This document shows positions 43,069 to 51,254 of a DNA stretch of 64,000 nt, in pieces; the stretch's first letter is position 1, and each line of letters starts with the position of its first letter. Source of the stretch: Propionispira arboris (lineage in GTDB: Bacteria; Bacillota; Negativicutes; Selenomonadales; Selenomonadaceae). The stretch is from positions 310,001 to 374,000 of the forward strand of contig NZ_FNZK01000001.1 of the NCBI RefSeq assembly GCF_900109225.1, read 5' to 3'. A program made the position numbers and the translations under genes. The notes under the pieces were generated by a model, which was not told where the DNA came from, made no database searches, and saw only the letters and a program-made list of their open reading frames with translations.

Positions 43069-44427
43069 ATGAATACACTTTTATGGAAAGCGTTATTTAT
43101 AAAATCACCTGTTCCTTATTTGGTGCAGGAACTTTTTCGTGATGCAAAAGGTCAGGTGCAGGACGTAAAAATTTTAGAAATCAATCAAGCTTTTTCTAAA
43201 GCGTCCGGATTAAAGGCTGCATCTGTCAAAAATAAGCTGCTGACGCAAATATACAAGGTGCATACAGAACCAATACAGCAGTGGATAGAGCTTTGCGGTG
43301 AGGCTGTTTTGTGTAATAAAATTTTGCACTCTGAGATGTCGTTTGGTTTTTCTCCAATATTACAGAAGGTCCTGCTTGTTCCGTTGATTAAAGATGCTTG
43401 TGCGATGATTCTTCTCAAACAGGAACAGACTATGTTTTCAACAATTAGTAGTGCGACAGATTTAACACAAATCAATGAAGACTTAGCAAAAGCAAACGAT
43501 AAGCTTAAACTGCTGGCAATTACGGATGAATTGACGGGTTTATACAATCGTTGCTTTTTTGAGCAAAAAATAGACAACGAGATGAACTATGCAGATCTTC
43601 ATAAAGAAAAATTTTCGATGATTAGTTTTGACATTGATCATTTTAAAGATATAAATGATACCTGGGGACATCCAGCTGGCGATGATGTTTTGAAACAGGC
43701 TGCTAAAATTGCGCGGGCAGCGATTCCTAATACGGCAATGTTGATTCGGTTTGGCGGCGATGAATTTATCGTCTTAATGCCGCATGCATCAATGCAGGAG
43801 GCGGCTGAAACGGCTGAACAAATTCGTGCTGCGATAGAAGGTGAGATGTTTCATGGCGTTGGAAGTATTACGGCAAGTTTTGGTGTTGCGGAACGAAAGG
43901 CAAAGGAGTCTTTCAAGTTCTGGTATAAAAGGGTAGATGAAGCTTTGTATCGTGCGAAAGAGCTAGGTCGGAATCAGGTGGCTCATTCTAGTGAAAATTC
44001 AAAGCCAATTGCATCTGTGCATATTGAATGGATAGAAGATTGGGAATGTGGTAATTTGGAAATTGATCGGCAGCATAAAAAATTATTGGAAATATCGCAA
44101 GGACTTATGACGATGACGCTGCTTACAAAACTCCAGTCGTCAAATATTTTGCAGCAATTGGATCGGTTAGTTGAACATATTGTTTACCACTTTGCTTGTG
44201 AAGAGCATCTTTTAGAAAAAATGTCATATCGAAAGGCACATGAGCATGCCTTGGTGCATAAGAAACTGGTAAAAAAAGTTTTGGAAGTCAAGGAACATTA
44301 TAGTCGGGGCGATATTAAAGCATCTGTGTTTTTTTCTTTTTTGGTCGATGATGTGGTTCTTGGTCATTTACTACGAGAGGATATTAAATTTTTTCCTTAC
44401 ATTCAAATGAAAAGCAAAAAAACTTAA
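43069..44427 (+). CDS. diguanylate cyclase with C-terminal bacteriohemerythrin domain
   Basis: The 452-residue protein has a PAS-like N terminus (about 1-120), a short coiled linker, a GGDEF domain (about 145-305) with intact FGGDEF (228-233), and a hemerythrin domain (about 320-445). The di-iron ligands appear complete: His336, His370, His374, Glu378, His393, His397, His433 and Asp438. GGDEF domains make c-di-GMP from two GTP. The RxxD inhibitory site normally found five residues before GGDEF is absent. The hemerythrin part probably senses oxygen or redox state. No membrane segment is seen, so it is cytoplasmic. Confidence 0.9.
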   Translation: MNTLLWKALFIKSPVPYLVQELFRDAKGQVQDVKILEINQAFSKASGLKAASVKNKLLTQIYKVHTEPIQQWIELCGEAVLCNKILHSEMSFGFSPILQKVLLVPLIKDACAMILLKQEQTMFSTISSATDLTQINEDLAKANDKLKLLAITDELTGLYNRCFFEQKIDNEMNYADLHKEKFSMISFDIDHFKDINDTWGHPAGDDVLKQAAKIARAAIPNTAMLIRFGGDEFIVLMPHASMQEAAETAEQIRAAIEGEMFHGVGSITASFGVAERKAKESFKFWYKRVDEALYRAKELGRNQVAHSSENSKPIASVHIEWIEDWECGNLEIDRQHKKLLEISQGLMTMTLLTKLQSSNILQQLDRLVEHIVYHFACEEHLLEKMSYRKAHEHALVHKKLVKKVLEVKEHYSRGDIKASVFFSFLVDDVVLGHLLREDIKFFPYIQMKSKKT

Positions 44428-44468
44428 AATTTTGAAGTATATTCTGAATAATTTGCATTCCGATTTTA

Positions 44469-44496
44469 TTGAAAAAATAGCAGAAGAGCGTATAAT
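44469..44496 (+). promoter_or_regulatory. promoter of the small transcript before the FtsZ paralogue
   Basis: TTGAAA (44469-44474) and a perfect TATAAT (44491-44496) are 16 bp apart. They lie 27 nt before a strong ribosome site at 44523. Confidence 0.6.
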
Positions 44497-44536
44497 AAAA
44501 ATAGATGTTTTATAGATAATTAAAGGAGTGCTTTTT

Positions 44537-44602
44537 TTGAAGAGTGATGGTGTCAAAATTATTCTCGTGTGTCTATCTATATTATTTCTAAATATTATGT
44601 AG
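44537..44602 (+). CDS. possible 21-residue hydrophobic peptide
   Basis: AAGGAG (44523-44528) lies 8 nt before a TTG codon that opens a short frame of 21 residues, MKSDGVKIILVCLSILFLNIM, preceded by a good promoter. The last 14 residues are hydrophobic, so a tiny membrane peptide or a leader peptide is possible. It resembles nothing I recognise. The ribosome site and promoter are the only support; no conservation can be tested here. Confidence 0.35.
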   Translation: MKSDGVKIILVCLSILFLNIM

Positions 44603-44690
44603 AGTTAAATTTGGTATAGTGGATGTTTTACGGCCTTCAGTTTGCTGCTGGCGGAGTTTTATCTTCCCCCAATTGACTCGGATTTTTATA

Positions 44691-44738
44691 ATACAAGGTT
44701 TGTGGGGTAATGTCCATAAAGACCTTGTGTTTTTTTTA
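44691..44738 (+). terminator. terminator of the small transcript
   Basis: ACAAGGT and GACCTTGT pair around a 20-nt loop (with TGTGG / CCATA inner pairing) and are followed by eight T. Together with the promoter at 44469 it defines a transcript of about 235 nt. Confidence 0.8.
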
Positions 44739-44870
44739 TAGATAATATGAAAATAAATAGAAGGAATACTCCGACGAATCTTGAAATAATAATATCATTA
44801 TGCTTTGTTTTTTTTAGATTACATGCTGAGAAAGGAGATCCCAGTATATAACGAGAGAGGACGCGGTTTT

Positions 44871-45953
44871 ATGGCGGAAAATGCAATAAATGAAGCAGTT
44901 ATCAAGATCAAAGTAATCGGTGTCGGCGGCGGTGGTAATAGTGTTTTACAAAGAATCGCCCAAGAACAATTATTAAATATAGAATTGATTGGTATAAATA
45001 CGGATGCGAAACAATTAGAAAAATTAAAAGCATTTAATATACAGACGCTGCAGATTGGTGCTTCCTTAACGAAAGGTCTCGGCACTGGGGCGAAACATGA
45101 ATTGGGCGAACTTGCTGCACAAAAGAATGAAGAGCAGATCAAAGAACTATTCAATGGGGCGGATCTGGTTTTCATTACGGCTGCTATGGGTGGTGGAACG
45201 GGTACGGGGGCCGCGCCCGTTATTGCGGCGATTGCTAAAAAAATGGGTGCGTTGACAATTGGTGTTGTGACTATGCCATTTTCGTTTGAAGGGTCACGCA
45301 AGAAAAAAATTGCCCAGATCGGTATAGAAAAATTGCAGGAGCATATTGATGCTTTGATTTCTGTAAAAAATGATAATTTATTAAGGCTGACCGGCAGTCA
45401 AAAATTATCCTTGATAGATGCATTTGCCGCAGCCGACGGTATACTCAAACAGGCCATTCGCTGCATTGTAGAATTAATTATGACAATCGGCGTCATCAAT
45501 GTGGATTTTGCTGACGTGAAGTCAATTTTTCAGCAAAGTACGAGTCCTGAGGCACTGATTGGTATTGGGGAGGGGGATTCCAGTCCAATTATAGCTGTGC
45601 AGCAGGCTATTTCGAGTCCCCTGATTGAAAAGTCCTTAGAGGGGGCGCGCGGCATTATTTTGAATGTCAGTGGCGGTGATAATTTGAGCTTGTATGAAGT
45701 GAATGAGGCCACACAATATATTTATGCACATACGCACCCGGATGTGAATATTATTTTTGGGACAGTCATTGATGATACTTTAGGTGATACGGTTCGAGCC
45801 ACAATTATAGCAACAGATTTTGTGGGTGGTGGTAAAGTATTGGGCAATCCGGAGGAGCTGTTTGTGCAAAAAGCCGAAACAATGGATGTGCCTAAATTTG
45901 CTTCAGTGGATTTAGCAGAGAGAATTCCGATTTTTCATCGCTCTAAAACCTAG
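44871..45953 (+). CDS. divergent FtsZ paralogue
   Basis: The 360-residue protein has the tubulin/FtsZ GTPase signature GGGTGTG (107-113), the N-terminal nucleotide loop VIGVGGGGNSVL, and the T7 catalytic loop NVDFADV (210-216) with both acidic residues. Several core positions differ from ordinary FtsZ: MTIGVINVDF replaces the usual LITxPGLINLDF, and EALIGIGEGDSSPI replaces the AMMGIG segment. The C-terminal linker is very short but ends ERIPIFHR, like the FtsZ tail that binds FtsA. ATG 44871 is chosen with AGAGG 10 nt upstream. It is not beside ftsA or other dcw genes, so it is probably a second FtsZ. Confidence 0.82.
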   Translation: MAENAINEAVIKIKVIGVGGGGNSVLQRIAQEQLLNIELIGINTDAKQLEKLKAFNIQTLQIGASLTKGLGTGAKHELGELAAQKNEEQIKELFNGADLVFITAAMGGGTGTGAAPVIAAIAKKMGALTIGVVTMPFSFEGSRKKKIAQIGIEKLQEHIDALISVKNDNLLRLTGSQKLSLIDAFAAADGILKQAIRCIVELIMTIGVINVDFADVKSIFQQSTSPEALIGIGEGDSSPIIAVQQAISSPLIEKSLEGARGIILNVSGGDNLSLYEVNEATQYIYAHTHPDVNIIFGTVIDDTLGDTVRATIIATDFVGGGKVLGNPEELFVQKAETMDVPKFASVDLAERIPIFHRSKT

Positions 45954-45978
45954 GATCGCGTAAGCTTTCTGCCGCAGC

Positions 45979-46022
45979 AAGCATATTCATTCAATTTATT
46001 TTTATGAATGGATATGCTTTTT
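45979..46022 (+). terminator. terminator after the FtsZ paralogue
   Basis: A 15-bp stem (AAGCATATTCATTCA / TGAATGGATATGCTT, one G-U pair) is followed by TTT. Confidence 0.8.
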
Positions 46023-46166
46023 ACCTATGGTTGCAGATAATGGCTATTCATATTAAAATATATAGAACGAATAAAAAACATCGCTATCGAGAATTGCCAA
46101 TGTATAAAGGTTTTGATTCGTTATAGAGACACATGATTAAGTTGAAAAATAGAGGAGATTCATTTT

Positions 46167-46916
46167 ATGTTACATAGATTTTCACGCACAGAACTTTTGC
46201 TGGGGGTAAGTGGTTTAGAAAAATTAACCCATAGCAAAGTTGCAGTATTTGGTATAGGCGGTGTTGGTTCTTTTGTTGTTGAGGGGCTTGCCCGCAGCGG
46301 GGTCGGTAATTTGGTGCTGATCGATGATGATGCGATTTGCTTAACAAATATCAATCGGCAGATTCATGCGACAAGTAAGACGGTTGGCCGGCCTAAAGTT
46401 GAAGTCATGAAGGAACGGATACTGGATATTAATCCGGATGTTGAGGTTACTACGATTCAAAAATTTTATTTGCCGGAAAATGCCAAAGAGTTTATTATGG
46501 ATGATTATGACTATATTGTGGATGCGATTGATACTGTAACGGGGAAAATTGATTTAGTGGTAAAAGCACAAGAAAAAAATATTCCAATTATCAGCAGCAT
46601 GGGGGCGGGAAATAAATTGGATCCTGCGGCTTTTCAGGTTGCTGATATTTATAAGACGAGTGTCTGTCCGCTGGCTAAAGTGATGCGTAAAGAATTAAAA
46701 GCGCGCCACATAAAATCATTGAAAGTGGTATATTCAAAAGAACAGCCAATTAAAACGGCTGCGCCAGGCGGTTGTGGCACAGAATGTATCTGCCCGCCGG
46801 GCAGTGCGCGCAATTGTGATGCGCGCCGATCTGTTCCTGGCAGTGTTTCTTTTGTACCATCGGTTGTAGGACTTATTATCGCTGGTGAAGTAATCAAAGA
46901 TTTGATTGCAGAATAA
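46167..46916 (+). CDS. tcdA: tRNA threonylcarbamoyladenosine dehydratase
   Basis: The 249-residue ThiF/E1-like enzyme uses ATP to convert t6A37 in tRNA to its cyclic form. The nucleotide loop GIGGVGSFVVEGLARSGVG, the LIDDDAICLTNINRQIHA segment with the conserved Asn-Arg-Gln, and the cysteine-rich GGCGTECICPPGSARNC block match TcdA (CsdL/YgdL). GAGGAGA precedes the ATG. It is followed after about 65 nt by a gpsA-like gene. Confidence 0.93.
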   Translation: MLHRFSRTELLLGVSGLEKLTHSKVAVFGIGGVGSFVVEGLARSGVGNLVLIDDDAICLTNINRQIHATSKTVGRPKVEVMKERILDINPDVEVTTIQKFYLPENAKEFIMDDYDYIVDAIDTVTGKIDLVVKAQEKNIPIISSMGAGNKLDPAAFQVADIYKTSVCPLAKVMRKELKARHIKSLKVVYSKEQPIKTAAPGGCGTECICPPGSARNCDARRSVPGSVSFVPSVVGLIIAGEVIKDLIAE

Positions 46917-46981
46917 AATATGAAAGTTGGTATGGTGGGAAAATATTGTTCACACCATCCTTTTTGAACGGGGTTGAGTAT

Positions 46982-47941
46982 TTGAAAATTTCGGTTTTGG
47001 GATGTGGCCGCTGGGCTGCTTTTTTGGCATGGTATACGGAGTCCTTGGGAAATCAGGTCATGGTATGGGGTCGGGAAACATCAAAACGGTACCAACGGTT
47101 ACAAGATACACGTAAAAATGATTTTTTGATGCTGCCAAAGCAGGTTTCATTGAGCCATTCTCTGGATGAAACGATTTCGTTTGGTGAAATTGTGATTATT
47201 TCTATTAGTTCGCAGTCGCTGCGATCTTTAGGCAAACAATTGCATGCATTAGGCAATATAGAGAATAAAACCTTTGTGCTTTGCATGAAAGGTTTGGAAA
47301 TTGGTACAGGAGAAAGGCTATCCAGAATATTATTGGAAGAACTTGGAGCAGGTATTAAGGTGGCTGTTTGGGTGGGACCCGGACATGTACAGGATTTTAT
47401 AAAAGGAATACCAAACTGCATGGTAATTGGCTCGGATGATATTGCGGTAACAAGGCAGATTGTTGATGAATTTAGCAGTAATTTGATTCGTTTTTATTAT
47501 GGGACAGATTTGCTTGGCATTGAAATTGGTGCGGCAGCGAAGAATGTCGTGGGAATTGCAGCGGGGATGTTAGACGGTCTTCAATATACCAGCTTAAAAG
47601 GGGCGCTTATGGCACGGGGGACCAAAGAACTATCCAATCTGATTGAAGCTATGGGCGGAGATCCTATGACGGTTTATGGGCTTAGTCATCTGGGCGATTA
47701 TGAGGCAACCTTGTTTTCATTGCATAGCAACAACCGACGCTTTGGTGAAGACTTTGTTCGAGGTGAAGTTTCGGATACACTGGCCGAAGGTGTATACACA
47801 GTAGAAGCCTTGATGGATTTGGCAAGGATATACAAAATTGAATTGCCGATTTGTCAGGCTGTTTACAATATCATTAAGGGTAGCCAAGATATAAAAGGCG
47901 AACTGCTTTCTTTATTTTTACGTCCGGTTAAAGCCGAATGA
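46982..47941 (+). CDS. glycerol-3-phosphate dehydrogenase-like protein (GpsA family)
   Basis: The 319-residue product matches NAD(P)-dependent glycerol-3-phosphate dehydrogenase: a Rossmann loop KISVLGCGRWAAFLA, WVGPGHVQDF near the middle, the catalytic-lysine block GIEIGAAAKNVVGIAAGMLDG and the substrate loop GLSHLGDYEATLFS. Deviations from typical GpsA, such as GCGRWAAFLA for GAGSWGTALA and GPGHVQDF for GPSHAEEV, suggest a divergent paralogue. The start is TTG 46982 with GGGG 9 nt upstream; longer starts at 46946 lack the family N terminus. If active, it supplies glycerol 3-phosphate for phospholipids. Confidence 0.8.
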   Translation: MKISVLGCGRWAAFLAWYTESLGNQVMVWGRETSKRYQRLQDTRKNDFLMLPKQVSLSHSLDETISFGEIVIISISSQSLRSLGKQLHALGNIENKTFVLCMKGLEIGTGERLSRILLEELGAGIKVAVWVGPGHVQDFIKGIPNCMVIGSDDIAVTRQIVDEFSSNLIRFYYGTDLLGIEIGAAAKNVVGIAAGMLDGLQYTSLKGALMARGTKELSNLIEAMGGDPMTVYGLSHLGDYEATLFSLHSNNRRFGEDFVRGEVSDTLAEGVYTVEALMDLARIYKIELPICQAVYNIIKGSQDIKGELLSLFLRPVKAE

Positions 47942-47993
47942 GGGCTGAGATCAAGACGGTTGTATCAATGAAATTAAAATTTTCGAATTTACA

Positions 47994-48036
47994 AAAAAAG
48001 AAGCTGCATATTTATTATAGGGCAGCTTCTTTTTTA
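47994..48036. terminator. bidirectional terminator overlapping the lacI 3' end
   Basis: AAAAGAAGCTGC and GCAGCTTCTTTT pair around a 14-nt loop with A and T runs on the two sides. It includes the final codons of the lacI-type gene. Confidence 0.82.
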
Positions 48037-49034
48037 TTCGGTTTATTGTGTGAAAAACTTTCTCGTTCAACGAGTAAGGAAGGAAAAATTGTTTTTGATG
48101 GGGCAGCAGCAAAATCACCATTGAGAATTTGTGCCAGAATCGTAACAGCCGCTGGGCATAGTACATCTAAGCGGTTATCGATACTTGTGAGTGAAGGTGT
48201 AGAACATTCAGCTAGAATTGAATTGTTAAAGCCGATGACTGGTAAAATAATTCCACGTGCCGATAGAGCTTTTTGTGCACCAACAGCGAGCAGGTCTTCT
48301 GAGGCGGTAATGGCAGAAAGTTCGACTCCACTATCCAGGAGTTTCGTTGTAATGGCTTCTGCTGCTTCGAGTGTTCGTGGTATTCTTTGGATTAAGTGCG
48401 GTACTTGCTTTAAATTATATTCTTGCATCCCTGCTTTGTAACCAGCCAGTTTTTGCTGTCCACTATAAGATAATGAATCATACAGATATAAAATATTATC
48501 ACAGTGTTGTTTCGCCAAAAGCTCGATGGCTTTTTGCATGCCCTCTTTTTCATCACAGAGGACGCAATAAATATTTGGTACATCCAAAAGACTGTTGATT
48601 GTAATAATTGGAATTTGTTTCGCGATTTTTTCAATATGCGAATTATCTTGTTCTTCACGAAATGGTGAGCCGATTAGGATAATGGCATCAACATGTTTAT
48701 CGAGAAACAATTGCAAATATTTTTTTTTGTCTGATAATTCATTGCCAGTGCAGCCTAAAATAACATCAAGTCCGCGTTTTCTGAGATCATGTTCAACTAA
48801 AGACACGGCTTTGGCAAAAAATGCATCGGATACATCGGTGCAGAGAATACCGATCATTTTCATCGAATTTAAGCCAAGTCCACGGGCAAATGGGTTTGGC
48901 TTATAATTGTGCTCGTTCATGGCTGCCAAGACTTTTTCACGTGTTTTAGGACTGACTTTTGGACTGCCATTTAGAACGCGTGAAACCGTAGCAATCGAAA
49001 CGGCACAGGATTTTGCTATATCGTAAATAGTCAT
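48015..49034 (-). CDS. LacI family regulator of the galacturonate locus
   Basis: The 339-residue protein begins MTIYDIAKSCAVSIATVSRVLNG, a standard LacI helix-turn-helix, followed by a periplasmic-binding-like effector domain (MIGILCTDVSDAFFAKAVSLVE) and a final VERESF segment. GAGGTG precedes the ATG. It is divergent from uxaA and the GH28 gene. Two TGTAAGC-type operators lie in the intergenic region, one directly after a strong promoter, so it probably represses these genes until a uronate or its product appears. The effector is inferred only from context. Confidence 0.9.
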   Translation of the reverse strand: MTIYDIAKSCAVSIATVSRVLNGSPKVSPKTREKVLAAMNEHNYKPNPFARGLGLNSMKMIGILCTDVSDAFFAKAVSLVEHDLRKRGLDVILGCTGNELSDKKKYLQLFLDKHVDAIILIGSPFREEQDNSHIEKIAKQIPIITINSLLDVPNIYCVLCDEKEGMQKAIELLAKQHCDNILYLYDSLSYSGQQKLAGYKAGMQEYNLKQVPHLIQRIPRTLEAAEAITTKLLDSGVELSAITASEDLLAVGAQKALSARGIILPVIGFNNSILAECSTPSLTSIDNRLDVLCPAAVTILAQILNGDFAAAPSKTIFPSLLVERESFSHNKPNKKEAAL

Positions 49035-49109
49035 AATTCACCTCTGATTTTAGTATATATTTAAGTATAGCGAATTTTTATACAATAGCAATAGAAAATG
49101 TAAGATTCT

Positions 49110-49123
49110 TGTTTGCGCTTACA
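49110..49123. promoter_or_regulatory. LacI-type operator near the lacI start
   Basis: TGTTTGCGCTTACA differs at two positions from the palindrome TGTAAGCGCTTACA. It lies 76 bp upstream of the lacI start and 175 bp from the second operator, so autoregulation or looping is possible. Confidence 0.5.
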
Positions 49124-49253
49124 TAAAAGAAGGAAATTTGATTAAAATTATAGCAAATAGTCAATAAATACTGAGCTCGAAGGAAAAGAAAGCGGTATCA
49201 TATATTTATAAAAGAATGTGAAAATGAAAACTTTCAAATCAATACAAATTATG

Positions 49254-49300
49254 TTGACATATACATTACAAATGCTAAAATGAATTGTAAGCAATTACAA
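49254..49300 (+). promoter_or_regulatory. promoter with LacI operator over the start site
   Basis: TTGACA (49254-49259) and TAAAAT (49276-49281) are 16 bp apart. The palindrome TTGTAAGCAATTACAA (49285-49300) begins 4 bp after the -10 box and covers the expected transcription start, a classical repression layout. It drives the transcript reaching uxaA at 49731. Confidence 0.65.
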
Positions 49301-49372
49301 ACAAGACATAAATATATATTTTACATAAATATTCATTATCATATTTCTTGTTTGATATAAGAATTAACAATG

Positions 49373-49679
49373 ACAGAATATTTTGCGATAAAGCAATTTT
49401 GCGGCATTATTATGGTTTCAAACCTTATGAAATGAAAGATCCAAATTTAACTTAGTAAGGAGTCGATTGACTATGAAAAGTTCTGATGATTTTCGTCAAC
49501 AGTTTCAAGAGCCTTCGGCAATACTATCGCTCATGAGACTCACATTTGGTTCAAGTATTATTTTAATTGCAAAAAGACGCTTGTTCGTACAACGATTGAA
49601 ACAATGTACCATTGGGAGAGTGGGGATTTGTCGGCAAAAAATATGTTTGGTTTTTGCTAATATCCGATTACTAAAGTAA
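49373..49679 (+). pseudogene. gene remnants between the LacI-controlled promoter and uxaA
   Basis: Two coding scraps are visible. From about 49389 a frame reads DKAILRHYYGFKPYEMKDPNLT and stops at 49455, like a protein C terminus without its body. After AAGGAG (49457-49462), ATG 49473 opens a 68-codon frame (MKSSDDFRQQFQEPS first) ending at 49679; alternate frames inside it also look coding (TTIETMYHWESGDLSAKNMF), suggesting frameshifts. I recognise neither. The region would be transcribed from the LacI-controlled promoter. It is probably what is left of lost uronate genes, but the short frame could be real. Confidence 0.35.
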
Positions 49680-49730
49680 GTCATGTAAAGTCTAGATACA
49701 AGTATATGAGTTTTTTAAGGGGATGTCTTT

Positions 49731-51218
49731 ATGAAAAAAATGATTCGTATTCATGACAAAGATAATGTTGCTGTAGCGTTACAGGCAGTAGAACAGGGTG
49801 AAAAAATCGAGGTGGATGGTTTTCATGTTACGGCAGAAGAAGTGGTTTTGCCAGGGCATAAGATGGCTTTACTGCCGATTGATGCGGGTTTACCGGTTGT
49901 CAAATATGGTTCGCCGATTGGTTTTGCCAAAAAGGATATCAGAGTTGGCCAATGGGTTCATACCCATAATGTGAAATCAGGACTGGGAGAAATTTTAGAG
50001 TATCATTATACACCTGACTTTGAAACGATAAAAAAACAAAAGTCACATACGTTTATGGGCTATAAACGTAAAAATGGTAGTGTGGGTATCCGTAATGAAG
50101 TTTGGATCGTGCCTACAGTGGGGTGTGTCAATGCGATTGCCAGATGTATTGAAACAGCGGCGCAACAGGAATTTATGACCGATACAATTGATGGAATTTA
50201 TGCTTACAGTCATCCGTATGGCTGTTCACAGCTGGGGGATGACCATCATAATACACAAAAAATCTTAAGTGGTTTGATCAAACATCCAAATGCTGGCGCA
50301 GTGCTTGTTTTGGGTTTGGGGTGTGAAAATAACCAAATTGATTCGATGAAGGAAATACTGGGTGATTATGATGAAACCCGTGTGAAATTTCTGGTCTGTC
50401 AGGAACATGAAGATGAAGTTGCCGCCGCACTTTCGTTGATGAAAGAACTTTGTGCATACGCGGCTTCGTTCAAACGTGAATCTTGCAGTGTAGATCAATT
50501 GGTTATTGGCCTTAAATGCGGCGGGTCGGATGGTTTTTCGGGTATTTCGGCGAATCCGCTTGTGGGGCAGCTGTCGAATCAGATTATCGCCGAAGGCGGC
50601 ACATCTATTTTGACTGAGGTGCCGGAAATGTTTGGTGCGGAAACACTTTTGATGAATCGCTGTAAAGACCAAGTCGTTTTTGATAAGACTGTGCAGCTGA
50701 TTAATCATTTTAAAGAATATTTTATGCGTTATGGTGAAAAAATCAATGAAAATCCATCACCGGGAAATAAAAAAGGCGGGATTACGACGTTGGAAGACAA
50801 ATCGCTGGGCTGTGTCCAAAAAGGCGGCAGTGCCGTGATTGAAGATGTCCTTGGCTACGGAGAAACTGTGACCAGCAAGGGCCTTAATCTATTGCAGGCG
50901 CCAGGGAACGATTTGGTGGCAGCGAATGCTTTAGCTGCATCAGGGGCGCATATGGTTCTTTTTACAACTGGCCGCGGAACACCATTTGCCTGTCCGGTAC
51001 CAACGATCAAAATTTCCAGCAATTCAGTTTTGGCAAAGTTTAAAAAGAATTGGATTGATTTTGATGCAGGGGTGCTTTTACAAGGTGAAAAAATGGTGGA
51101 GGTAGAAGCGGACTTTTTTGAGTTTGTTTTACAGATCGCATCCGGCACAAAACGGGCTAAATCGGAAGCGCTTGATAAGCATGAGCTGGTAATTTTTAAA
51201 GATGGTGTGACACTCTGA
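49731..51218 (+). CDS. uxaA: altronate dehydratase
   Basis: The 495-residue protein has the UxaA layout: an N-terminal SAF domain (MIRIHDKDNVAVAL to about residue 100, with the VHTHNVKSGLG hinge) and the large catalytic domain with GYKRKNGSVGIRNEVWIVPTVGCVN, YAYSHPYGCSQLGDDH, GLKCGGSDGFSGISANPL and TTGRGTPFACPVPTIKISSN. The enzyme dehydrates D-altronate to 2-keto-3-deoxygluconate in galacturonate catabolism. AAGGGGAT precedes the ATG. UxaB and UxaC, which precede it in the pathway, are missing from the window. The GH28 gene follows 36 nt downstream. Confidence 0.93.
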   Translation: MKKMIRIHDKDNVAVALQAVEQGEKIEVDGFHVTAEEVVLPGHKMALLPIDAGLPVVKYGSPIGFAKKDIRVGQWVHTHNVKSGLGEILEYHYTPDFETIKKQKSHTFMGYKRKNGSVGIRNEVWIVPTVGCVNAIARCIETAAQQEFMTDTIDGIYAYSHPYGCSQLGDDHHNTQKILSGLIKHPNAGAVLVLGLGCENNQIDSMKEILGDYDETRVKFLVCQEHEDEVAAALSLMKELCAYAASFKRESCSVDQLVIGLKCGGSDGFSGISANPLVGQLSNQIIAEGGTSILTEVPEMFGAETLLMNRCKDQVVFDKTVQLINHFKEYFMRYGEKINENPSPGNKKGGITTLEDKSLGCVQKGGSAVIEDVLGYGETVTSKGLNLLQAPGNDLVAANALAASGAHMVLFTTGRGTPFACPVPTIKISSNSVLAKFKKNWIDFDAGVLLQGEKMVEVEADFFEFVLQIASGTKRAKSEALDKHELVIFKDGVTL

Positions 51219-51254
51219 TTCGTTGTTTGGCAGATAAATGGGGAGGAAATAGTG

